DNA of 11,756 bases from Pleurotus djamor. Lineage: Eukaryota > Basidiomycota > Agaricomycetes > Agaricales > Pleurotaceae. This document shows positions 1-7,118 of the stretch, in pieces (within the stretch, counting starts at the first letter, position 1; each line of letters starts with the position of its first letter). Location: NCBI GenBank assembly GCA_029747585.1, contig JAPEVF010001262.1, forward strand, positions 1 through 11,756. The letters run 5' to 3'. Below the pieces are notes generated by a model that was not told the DNA's origin, searched no databases, and saw only the letters and a list, made by a program, of their open reading frames with translations. The position numbers and the translations under genes were made by a program.

Positions 1-326
1 ACGAAGGACGTCCGAATCGACCCCAAACTCAACCAACAACTCTGGTCAAGAGGTATCAAGTCTGTACCTCACCGGATGCGTGTTAAGCTCGAACGTGAGT
101 AGTGCTTGACGAATCTGTGTACGGACTTGATTGATGAATATCTGTTTGGATATACAGGCAAACGTAACGATGAGGAGGGTGCTAAGGAGAAGCTCTTCAC
201 ATATGCCAGCTTTGTCCCCGTTGATTCCTTCAAGGTGCGTCAAATTCTCATGAACTTCCCTTACTTCGCCTCACCTATCGCTTTTAGGGACTCCAAACAA
301 CCGTTGTCGATGCTGACGCTGAGTAA
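1..326 (+). CDS. RPL31: 60S ribosomal protein eL31, C-terminal part (5' end outside window)
   Basis: This is the last 69 residues of ribosomal protein eL31, a small basic protein of the large subunit near the polypeptide exit tunnel. Three exons are read: 1-94, 158-234 and 288-326, with introns of 63 and 53 nt, both GT...AG. The first exon begins in frame with [19 protein letters not shown], a hallmark eL31 stretch. The second gives [13 protein letters not shown] and the third ends [12 protein letters not shown] followed by TAA at 324-326. The family is about 120 residues long, so roughly 50 N-terminal residues lie to the left of the window. The intron at 95 splits an Arg codon (phase 1) and the one at 235 is phase 0. 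Identification rests on recall of the conserved family sequence and is firm; the exact splice sites follow from frame and conservation. Confidence 0.95.
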
Positions 327-1381
327 ACGTCCGGGTCCCGTTTCACGCAGCTTCTGTACTCGCTTTCTTCATCCTTCCATGCCAACTACACCATATGCAA
401 TGAATACGCCCATGTATTGCACTTATATATGCCCCTCGCATAGTCACAAAACAAACCGCCTTGAAACACCAACCATGCCACCTTCCTTATCGTGGTCACC
501 GGGGCTAGATGTGCTGACCTAGGTGACCCGAGAACTCCTTTGGTGATCTCAAGAATCTAAGCTGAAGGCTTGATCTGAGTTTCATTGACGCGGCGGCGCA
601 TAACCTGGTTCCTTGAACTTCATCCATCCCTCCTCTCAATTTTGTTGCAGACGATGTCCCGCATTCCATTTCTCGACTCCGTGTTGTATCTGACGTCTAC
701 TCCGCCTCAGGCTAACTACATCGACTCTGGTCTCGGCAGTGTATGCCTGCCGGAGCTTGGTACGAGCAACGTACTGTGTCACCAGCAACGCCTCCGAGAG
801 CTCATTCATCAACATTTCAGGAATCAGGGCTTATTCAACGCCAGAACCTGAGACGGATTATGCTTTGATCGGTGTATTCAGTATTCAAACCATCATCATT
901 CCCGACGTCTATGTTCCCTTTTTATCTTTCCACTCATATCCTACTGGGTATGTGGCCAGAAATACTGAAAGTACACGTCTTCAGGTCGTCCACCAGCAGC
1001 CAACCTTGACTTTCGAATGTCGGACCCCCTTTGCTACATCACCGTTACAGTCCCCATTGCGGCGTACTCTCCTCAGTGCACCTTTGCTATAAATATGCGC
1101 GATCAGCCACAACGTCCCTTCTGACCTTCTTCCCGCCAGAAGAGGACAGGAACTTGATCTCTCCGCCTCTTAGTGAGTTTACGTTTATTCAATGTCCAAT
1201 GCGTCCATTGAAACTGCTACACCAGGAATCGATTCGGTGTCCCTCTCCCTTACACGTAGCAATGACTGCCCTCTCCTCCAGGCTCTGGCTACAGGATAAA
1301 TACGACTGTGACGACACATGAACATCCCAAGCTCAAGCATCCTCTCGAGCCACCTCTTCAGACGATACTCTGAACTCAACC
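327..1381. other. Intergenic region between eL31 and the first CC-repeat gene
   Basis: About 1.05 kb without a convincing gene. It should hold the eL31 3' UTR and the promoter of the gene starting at 1382. Open frames here (for example about 585-851 and 739-1092) have no recognisable domain, no consistent intron pattern and no homology I can name. A good TATA-like octamer lies at 1088-1095, nearly 300 nt before the next start codon, and a closer one at 1296-1302. Confidence 0.6.
1296..1302 (+). promoter_or_regulatory. Probable TATA box of the + strand CC-repeat gene
   Basis: ATAAATA lies 86 nt before the ATG at 1382. This matches the spacing of the TATAAAAG box (78 nt) in front of the paralogous - strand gene and of TATAAAT (65 nt) in front of the repeat-peptide gene. 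No other TATA-like element is closer to this start. Confidence 0.5.
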
Positions 1382-2600
1382 ATGAATTTCACATTCATCG
1401 CTCTCGCTCTCGCCCTTGCCACAGCATCCAATGCTGCAGTTGACAAAGGCCAGAACAAGGCCGACAAGGATGTTCTTACTGTCTGCGTTGGCATCCTTGG
1501 AGCCACTCCATTCATCCGACCGGTACCTTGCTTGCCTACCCGTTGTTCTTTTCTTTAACGAGGATATCTTTGCATCTTCTAGGGAGCAACCACCGCAAGC
1601 TGCTGTGTCGCGCCAGCGAAGGTTACTTGGTTCAATGAGGCGAAACAAATTGGAGAGGTAAGGAATCCACGATCGTCTCACTGAAGTCCCGCGTGCTCAT
1701 TCTTCTCGTCCTCAACAACCAGTGCTGCTCATCCGGACAATCTTGGTCTGAAGATAAATCCTCCGGTCTTGGTGCTTGTTGCGCCTCTGGACTCCATTTT
1801 AAAGGCGACAAAGCAAGCAACACTGGAGGATGCTGCGCCCCAGGTTTGACTTGGTTGAATGGTGCTTGTGCCGCCAAACCACCAGCTCGTCCTACTTGCA
1901 AAGCCCTCGCCGAGCCTGTGTGTGCATCCGACCACGACTTGGGCATTAAATATGGCCACTGTTACATCCTCAAATTCACCGACGGCACTCAACTCGGCGC
2001 GGACCACGACGTGAATAGTTACTCTAAGAACGGATTTTTCAGAGACATTCCGTTCAAAGTGTGTAAGAGCACGACGGATTGCTCGGTTGGAGATGCGGTG
2101 CCTACCGATGGATCTTGGTACCTCCAGGATCAAGTAGGTAGACCTCGAGATGCCGCTGGAACGCTTGGTTGGATCGATCACGGCTTCAATGGAACCCATA
2201 TCAGGTATGACGTTAATCCAGCAATCGCAGGTGTCTTCAAGGGTGTGCCGTACTGTTCAGAGGGGAAATGTTTCTTGAAATTAGGTGGAGGACCTCAGGG
2301 AACGTATGGCTTTGGTGCCACTTGCCCCATTGAAACCCATGGCCTTTCATTCGTAAGTTCAAGTCTCATCGCCGATTCCCTTGCTTGCGAAGTGCTCAAT
2401 CCCGATCCCTCTTCCAGTATCCCAACAGAAAGATGTCAATTCCTATGAGCTTTACCGAGACTGCATGCTCTGGCCCTGATGCTCCGTTCGTCCCCATCGT
2501 CACGGCGGCCCCGACTAGCCCTGCGTCGTCCACCCTTGTATCTTCCCTTGTCACCTCTGCAACAGGGAAGGTCGTCCCTCGTGCGATTGGGCGTTTCTGA
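1382..2600 (+). CDS. Secreted cysteine-rich CC-repeat protein, copy A (342 aa)
   Basis: I do not recognise a named family. Four exons are read: 1382-1522, 1583-1657, 1723-2352 and 2418-2600, with introns of 60, 65 and 65 nt, all phase 0. The protein starts with a signal peptide (MNFTFIALALALATASNAA), so it is predicted to be secreted. Cys-Cys pairs follow at residues 54-55, 73-74, 91-92 and 109-110, nearly exactly 18 apart, with the theme CCxxGLxFKGDKASxxG. After a Pro-rich linker (PPARP, 125-129) comes a single domain, about 131-282, with scattered Cys, DLGIKYGHCY, YSKNGFFRDIPFKVC, DGSWYLQDQ and a likely N-glycosylation site in GFNGTH. Exon 4 carries FTETACSGPDAPF and a Ser/Thr/Ala-rich tail. 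Splice sites are supported by the paralogue at 3073-4366, which has the same four-exon structure. Function is unknown; an extracellular or cell-wall role is an inference from the signal peptide and cysteines. Confidence 0.86.
1601..1869 (+). repeat. Tandem CC-headed 18-residue units in copy A (four CC pairs)
   Basis: Cys-Cys pairs at residues 54, 73, 91 and 109 head successive units of 19, 18 and 18 residues; the last unit runs into WLNGAC. The second intron falls exactly between Glu72 and the CC at 73, so an exon boundary coincides with a unit boundary. Confidence 0.8.
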
Positions 2601-3072
2601 GCTTATTCGTGCAGTAGTACTACAGAATGCTGTACTAATAGGGAACAAATTCGTCCGTGAGTGTGTCCCCCGATTGATGAGCGAGCGAGCAATAGCATAA
2701 ATACCAGTCCGCGCCCCCGAGCCCATATCCTTGGGAGTCTTTAACGTCCCGCCCGACCCTGTGAGGGATGACGACTCTAGCTACCTCTGGTAAGTACAAG
2801 GGTGTGGCGCTGGCGATTGTCTTCCACCCGCCGATATTGCCCCCGACTTGATGAGCGTGAAGAGGGCCTGACCCAGACGGATTTTGAGGTAAGCAGACCG
2901 CTAGCGTTCGCCAGCTAGGGAAGGAAGATTATCAGGAAGAGGGAGATCCTGGATTGAGCTATGAGGAAGGTCTGACATGCGATGCATTTGTGTTCGACTA
3001 CCACAGGTGTTCGGTGCATCGAATATGATGAGTATGTCAGACACGCTACACTATTTCGTCAAGATTCAAGTC
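2601..3072. other. Intergenic DNA between convergent CC-repeat genes, with coding-like patches
   Basis: These 472 nt separate the stop codons of two tail-to-tail genes and should include both 3' UTRs. A patch near 2704-2790 reads on the + strand as a protein-like run (EPISLGVFNVPPDPVRDDD, then SSYLW) ending at a donor-like gtaagt. A second patch near 2847-2888 reads LDEREEGLTQTDFE and also ends at gtaagc. No complete gene can be assembled and I do not recognise the product. It may be the remnant of an older gene. Confidence 0.35.
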
Positions 3073-4366
3073 TCAAAGCCCTCGACGAGCAGCTTTGCCC
3101 GTGGCTGCGGCGACTTTAGCCGCAGAAACAAGAGACGATACAGCGGGAACGCTGGATTGGGAAACACTCGCGGCTAAGAGACCAGCGGCCGGAGCATTGA
3201 CAGGAGCGAAGGGTGCATCAGGTCCCGAACAAGCAGTCTCCGTGAAGCTGACATCAAGGGTGACCTTCGAGTTAGGCCACTGCACCCAGCAATCAGAAAA
3301 ATCAGATAGAACAGAAAGTGGAGAATTTTGCGTACGAATGTGATCCCATGAGTATCAATAGGGCAAGTCGCGCCAATACCACCGTTGCCGGTAGGTCCTC
3401 CCCTCAACTTCAAGAAACATTTACCATCAGAGCAGACGGGAGTACCCTTAAAGAGGCCAGCTTGCGCCGCATTAGTGTTGAATTTGATGTGGGTACCATT
3501 GAATCCATTGTCAATCCATCCAACGGTGCCAGCAGCGTCTTGGGGTCGACCCATTTGATCTTGCAGGAACCATGATCCATCGGTTGGCACGGCGTCTCCC
3601 AACGAACAGTCAGTCGTCGTCTTGCACACTTTGAACGGAATGTCTCTAAAGAATCCGTTCTTTGAGTACGTAGGGGCTGCATGATCTCCACCGAGTTGAG
3701 TTCCATCGCTGAACTTGAGAACGTAGCAGTGGCCGTATTTGATGCCCAAGTCGGTGTCGGATGCACAGACAGGATCGGCGAGATCTTTGCAAGTTGGGCG
3801 AGGGGGCGGTTGGGCGCATTTGCCATTCAACCAGATCAGACCAGCGGCACAGCAGTCTCCNTTTTTTAGATGCTTTGTCGCCTTTGAAGGAGAGCCCGGG
3901 GGCGCAACACCCTCCAAGACCGGAAACTTTGTCTTGAGACCAGGCCTTCTCGGTGTCGCAGCATCCTCCCACTACAGTTGCTTGATCTCCAGACCACTTC
4001 TGACCAGGAGGGCAACACTATAAACACATAGATACGCATAAGAAAGATGTTCGTCACTGGCACTGAACGAGGCATGAACCCACCTCTCCAATTCGCTTGG
4101 CTTCGTCAAACCAGGTGATGCCGAGGGGCGGAGGGCAACAGCTCTCAACGGTCTCGTTCTAATAACCACCAGAGTCAGCGACATGCTCGGACATGATGGA
4201 CAAAATTGAACCTTACAGGTTGGAAGAAGGGAGTGTTGCCTTCTCCGAAGCAAACATCTCCAACGGCTTTGGTGACTGCCGCCGCCTTGTTTTGCGCTTT
4301 GTCGCCTGCTGCCTGAGCAGCGGCAGCGGCAGCGAGTGCAACGAGAGCAACTGTGAGGAAAGCCAT
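3073..4366 (-). CDS. Secreted cysteine-rich CC-repeat protein, copy B (about 370 aa; one ambiguous base breaks the frame)
   Basis: This is a paralogue of the gene at 1382-2600, in convergent orientation. Exons in transcript order are 4366-4217, 4158-4084, 4017-3336 and 3279-3073, with introns of 58, 66 and 56 nt, all phase 0 as in copy A. It has a signal peptide (MAFLTVALVALAAAAAAQAA), then Cys-Cys pairs at residues 57, 76, 94, 112 and 130, one unit more than copy A. The globular part keeps DLGIKYGHCY, FFRDIPFKVC, DGSWFLQDQ and GFNGTH, and exon 4 keeps FTETACSGPDAPF. The tail is Ala/Ser-rich and ends in basic residues. Exon 3 spans 682 nt, one more than a multiple of three. The extra base is the N at 3861, next to a run of T on the + strand; leaving it out makes this stretch as long as in copy A. 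I treat the break as a likely sequencing or assembly artefact, though a real frameshift cannot be excluded. Function unknown; predicted extracellular. Confidence 0.85.
3816..4140 (-). repeat. Tandem CC-headed 18-residue units in copy B (five CC pairs)
   Basis: Pairs at residues 57, 76, 94, 112 and 130 give spacings of 19, 18, 18 and 18. The extra unit relative to copy A is the one at 76-93 (CCPPGQKWSGDQATVVGG) or its neighbour at 94-111. The difference in protein length within exon 3 (227 against 210 codons) is one 18-residue unit less a one-residue gap in the Pro-rich linker. Confidence 0.78.
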
Positions 4367-4436
4367 TATCTTTGAGAGCACCAAAGAAAAGCTGGAGAAC
4401 CGCTTGGTTGAAGAATCAGTGGTGCTACATCTCCAC

Positions 4437-4444
4437 CTTTTATA
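4437..4444 (-). promoter_or_regulatory. TATA box of CC-repeat gene copy B
   Basis: On the - strand this reads TATAAAAG, about 70-78 nt before the ATG at 4366. It is the best TATA match in the window and its distance fits the other genes here. Confidence 0.65.
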
Positions 4445-5224
4445 GGCGAAATATAACGGTAAATGTTTCGCATAGGTTGACGTGGAAGTAAACCCAGGTC
4501 GGCACATACTTATTCGTTCAGAAGGACTTCTGGCATAGAGTGCGTACTAGATGGGTTACGCAACGAGGCACTAGCAGTATGCGCTAGATGGGCTCCCCAA
4601 GTGAGCGCTTCATGTATAACCAACCATACAAATTCCAGAAGTAGGATTTCACCATGACGCCCAATTCCACAGACACAATGTGATGCACGTCTGAGTCCTA
4701 GAAGACATTCAGGCGCTTAAGTAAATGAGGCGCGATGGAGAACTTGAAAGAAGCGACCGAAGGGTGCTACCCAGCATTTTGATGACTTCCAAACAAGCTA
4801 AGCAGAAGTAGTGGGGAGCGACAGGCCGCCCGTTCCCATTTGATAGTAATGGATGAGAATTGAATAACAACGGTCGAAACCTTGATACTTGAGGGTTCGA
4901 GTGGATGGTGAGGAGATCGCCTGTTGAATGAATTTATTTCGCCCTTAAAAGAGACTCAAAAAAACACGCACATACATCGTTCGAACGTTTCTAGGGATGT
5001 AGTTCTCCCAGGGTACGCGCCGATTCGTCTGCGTTGAGAGTTGAACTGGATAAGACTTGATAACAGAGGTTAGCCCCTGAAGAATATACAGCTCCATGGT
5101 TATGCTAGCCAATCGCACGGCGTGGATGAAGGGATGAAGGGATTTCGAAGTCAACGTTACGGCTTGAGTCAAGTAAGCCTAGACGACAGAAAGGTAGTTG
5201 GCGAGTTTAGCCATGTCAATTGGG
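4445..5224. other. Intergenic region upstream of CC-repeat copy B
   Basis: About 780 nt with no gene I can support. The open frame at 4945-5172 on the - strand has no recognisable features. The left part should act as upstream promoter DNA for the - strand gene. A short repeat of ctagatggg occurs at about 4547-4555 and 4585-4593. Confidence 0.5.
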
Positions 5225-5806
5225 GACCAAGATACCATATGCGTAGCACAAAGTACACGAACATCGGATTCTATGATCAAAGTGGCATTGGATCAGTGAT
5301 GAGGAATGATACACGGACGAAAGAATGTTGAGAACATACTATAAAGGGTTGACATCGGTGATAGAGGGCTCTCCGAGTCACCTCGTCGAAGAGTTAGACC
5401 AACGAGGTCCATTTGCAGCAAGGTCTCCAGGGCTAGGTGGAGAAGAATCAACAATCTATCCACATGGTACAGATCAACTGGCCTGACTCCCTGGTTGACG
5501 TACAAGAGGTTGGGGAAGGCAGTGGTTCGTCCCGTCGCTAAAGACCCATTACTGACACAACCCAATCATAAAGAGTGCCAGACTAGCTTTCTTACTCATC
5601 GCCCTGTTTTCTATGAGCTTACACGAGCCACCCCTCATGCAAAGGGAACGCAGTGCGCCAACAGCGTCGACCAGCGCGACCTTAAAGAAAGACACCGAGC
5701 AGGCTACAACAACGTGGAAGAGAAAGGACGTCGTGGACATAACAGTATTGGAGAGCGGTCCTCGGAAAGACGTGGCGTGGCAGTGGCTACAATGCATCGA
5801 TACTAA
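5225..5806 (+). repeat. Left copy of a duplicated block carrying the repeat-peptide locus (decayed)
   Basis: This stretch resembles 6253-6932 with an offset of about 1.03 kb. The clearest upstream match is ataaagggttgacatcggtg at 5341 against ataaaagggttgatatcggt at 6361, continuing through tcacctcgtcgaagag against ttacctctttgaagag. Weaker matches reach back to gaccaaga at 5225 against gaccaagg at 6253. The signal-peptide region also matches (ctagctttcttactcatcgc against ctagctttcttattcatcgc). The duplication therefore includes promoter DNA and the gene. Confidence 0.7.
5568..5806 (+). pseudogene. Decayed copy of the GRSGYN repeat-peptide precursor
   Basis: The DNA aligns with the intact gene at 6606-6932 but is broken. 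The position of the start codon reads ATA (5568-5570), followed by a signal-peptide-like stretch (ARLAFLLIALF). A frame change lies between this and the repeats, which are read in another frame: NSVDQRDLKER matches NIVDERHLEER of the intact copy. The cores have drifted: ERSAPT-like, HRAGYN, GRRGHN and a fourth in which a 5-bp tandem duplication (gtggc, 5772-5776 and 5777-5781) shifts the frame just before SGYN. The frame then closes at TAA 5804-5806. At least four core positions can be traced, against six in the intact gene. The loss of start codon and frame argues that no functional precursor is made. Confidence 0.75.
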
Positions 5807-6252
5807 AAGAGTTAGTCAACTCAGGGGAACCTGGTGGATAATATCATTGACTTACTTAACTCGAAGTTGCTGGGGTCATCCAATGTCACAAAGGATGCTT
5901 GGATAAGTCGATTTCACAACTTAGACACCCTGCATTGGGTTATGAAACTAGATGAAGCGGGGGTATTGGGCATTCTAGTCGACCTCAATGCACGTTCTAG
6001 GGCGGGGTTTGAAAGTGGACTTACGGTTTGGAGAACGTTGGGTAATTGTTGTTAACGCTATAAACTCTAGAACGCGACCACTCTGAGAACATTGGTGATT
6101 TCTCGGAGTGGTTGGCGATGTCTATTGGAGTCTGGAGTGAAAGAAGCATGTGGAACCACTAAGGAGACGAGGCGGCATCTCAATAAGATTGGCACGATAC
6201 AGATTCAGACGCAGAGAGCGTCATAGAAAATACATTTGAGCGCATCAACGCG
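5807..6252. other. Spacer between decayed and intact repeat-peptide genes
   Basis: About 450 nt. An 80-codon open frame (5816-6055, + strand) has no ATG near its start and no recognisable domain, although its composition looks protein-like (LVDNIIDLLNSKLLG). A strong hairpin lies at 6075-6114. I support no gene here. Confidence 0.45.
6075..6114 (+). repeat. Inverted repeat, 15-bp stem with 10-nt loop
   Basis: Arms are 6075-6089 and 6100-6114 (core ccactctgagaa and ttctcggagtgg) around the loop cattggtgat. As + strand RNA all 15 positions pair, counting two G-U pairs. On the - strand two positions would be mismatched. No gene overlaps it. Confidence 0.7.
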
Positions 6253-6540
6253 TGACCAAGGAGCCATGAGAGTATGATAAAACACTCGGTCATCGGACTC
6301 TGGTTGCACTGGACGAACGATAAGAATAGATATAAGGGGAGAGTATGTTGGAAACGTACCATAAAAGGGTTGATATCGGTGATAAAGGGTCGGCCCAGTT
6401 ACCTCTTTGAAGAGTCCTGCCAATCCTAGACCAGCGCGTGTAGGAAAAGTGCATGTGTGATGTCTCCAAGTTGGAAGTTGGAAAACATTCTATCCACATT
6501 AGTTAGCTTGAAAAGCACCGTTGAAAAAGCACCGTGCCCG

Positions 6541-6547
6541 TATAAAT
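6541..6547 (+). promoter_or_regulatory. TATA box of the GRSGYN repeat-peptide gene
   Basis: TATAAAT lies 65 nt before the ATG at 6606, with an adenine at -3 of the start codon (acaATG). This is a textbook fungal core promoter position and supports transcription of the small gene. Confidence 0.65.
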
Positions 6548-6559
6548 GAGGGTAGAACA

Positions 6560-6583
6560 GCGGTTGGTCACACAACCAACCGC
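6560..6583 (+). promoter_or_regulatory. Perfect 9-bp hairpin in the leader of the repeat-peptide gene
   Basis: The arms gcggttggt (6560-6568) and accaaccgc (6575-6583) are exact reverse complements around the loop cacaca. It lies between the TATA box and the ATG, so it would fall at the transcription start or in the 5' UTR. It could be an RNA hairpin that affects translation or a palindromic binding site. The decayed copy to the left does not keep it. Confidence 0.55.
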
Positions 6584-6605
6584 ACTTCATATTCAGAACA
6601 CGACA

Positions 6606-6932
6606 ATGAAGACCATCAGTCTAGCTTTCTTATTCATCGCCCTCCTCGCGAGTAGCTCACGCGCCGCACCCATTGACGAACGTACCGTCGAAGAGAGAGG
6701 CCGCAGCGGTTACAACATCGTCGACGAGCGCCACCTTGAAGAAAGAGGACGCAGTGGTTATAACAGCGTCGAGGAAAGAGGTCGTAGTGGATACAACACC
6801 ATCGAAGAAAGGGGACGTAGCGGGTATAACAGTGTCGAACAACGTGGACGAAGTGGTTACAATGGCGTTGATGTCAAGCGTTCATCGCTGGACGCCCGAG
6901 GTAGAAGCGGATACAACAGCGTCACCGAGTAG
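6606..6932 (+). CDS. Secreted repeat-peptide precursor with six GRSGYN cores (108 aa, KEP-like)
   Basis: A single-exon gene for a small secreted precursor. Residues 1-20 form a signal peptide (MKTISLAFLFIALLASSSRA), followed by a short propeptide. Six copies of GRSGYN start at residues 32, 48, 59, 70, 81 and 99, separated by acidic spacers ending in Arg: usually EER, also EQR and DAR. The middle repeats have an 11-residue period (GRSGYNxVEER). One dibasic site, VKR at 90-92, lies before the last core. The ATG at 6606 is chosen over an earlier in-frame start at 6546 because the latter overlaps the TATA box and would bury the signal peptide. The layout matches fungal precursors cut into many copies of a short peptide (KEP proteins; the dikaritin RiPPs are the modified subset), which is inference. 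No UstY-like oxidase, tyrosinase or protease gene is in the window. What the peptide does is unknown; signalling, defence and host or partner interaction are all possible. A decayed copy lies at 5568-5806. Confidence 0.82.
   Translation: MKTISLAFLFIALLASSSRAAPIDERTVEERGRSGYNIVDERHLEERGRSGYNSVEERGRSGYNTIEERGRSGYNSVEQRGRSGYNGVDVKRSSLDARGRSGYNSVTE
6696..6917 (+). repeat. Six in-frame RGRSGYN-coding repeats
   Basis: Core coding positions are 6699-6716, 6747-6764, 6780-6797, 6813-6830, 6846-6863 and 6900-6917. The peptide is invariant in all six, but every DNA copy is different. Arg is cgc, cgc, cgt, cgt, cga, aga; the second Gly is ggt, ggt, gga, ggg, ggt, gga; Ser alternates agc and agt; Tyr alternates tac and tat. 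Confidence 0.9.
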
Positions 6933-7118
6933 GAGGCCACTGTGACTTGGGAACGATGAAGTTGTAATTGCCAACAAACGTATACGCAGATTTCGTGGTC
7001 GAAGTTGTTAAGGAATTATAACATCATGTATATGTTTTGCTTTAATAAGTGTGGAAGACGCTAGGGTGAACACCACGAGCTACATCGAAGAGGAAAGGCT
7101 GGGGCACCAGGTTTGATC

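Larger units (their letters stand above)
6253..6932 (+). repeat. Right copy of the duplicated block carrying the repeat-peptide locus (intact)
   Basis: Partner of 5225-5806. It contains the upstream conserved block at about 6360-6420 and the intact precursor gene. The distance from the block to the start codon is 245 nt here and 227 nt in the decayed copy. Confidence 0.7.

Noticed and set aside
739..1092. 117-codon + strand frame upstream of the CC-repeat gene
   Set aside because: Its start is not a convincing ATG context, there is no domain or intron support, and the region is better explained as promoter DNA.
1601..1869. CC pairs as a metallothionein
   Set aside because: The units contain Trp, Phe and many non-Cys residues, are 18 residues long, follow a signal peptide and precede a large domain; metallothioneins are short and cytosolic.
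1729..2199. Long - strand open frame (156 codons)
   Set aside because: It is antisense to exon 3 of the + strand CC-repeat gene, which has a paralogue, signal peptide and matching introns; the antisense frame has none.
3410..3826. 138-codon - strand frame within CC-repeat copy B
   Set aside because: It is an alternate frame of exon 3, caused by the shared coding region, and is not conserved with copy A.
5495..5806. Reading the left peptide copy as an intact 103-codon gene
   Set aside because: The frame that contains the repeats has no usable signal peptide or ATG at the homologous place; the signal peptide is in another frame and its start codon is ATA.
6696..6917. CRISPR-like or minisatellite interpretation of the repeats
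   Set aside because: Repeat DNA is not identical between units, the spacing follows codons, and conservation is at the protein level.
6606..6932. Calling the precursor a dikaritin (ustiloxin-type) RiPP
   Set aside because: No UstY-like (DUF3328) oxidase or tyrosinase gene is seen in the window and the junctions lack the usual Lys-Arg sites, so only the looser KEP-like label is justified.
6657..6945. Open frames in other frames across the repeat region (61 and 90 codons)
   Set aside because: They are shadows created by the repetitive coding sequence; only the frame starting at 6606 has a signal peptide and conserved cores.
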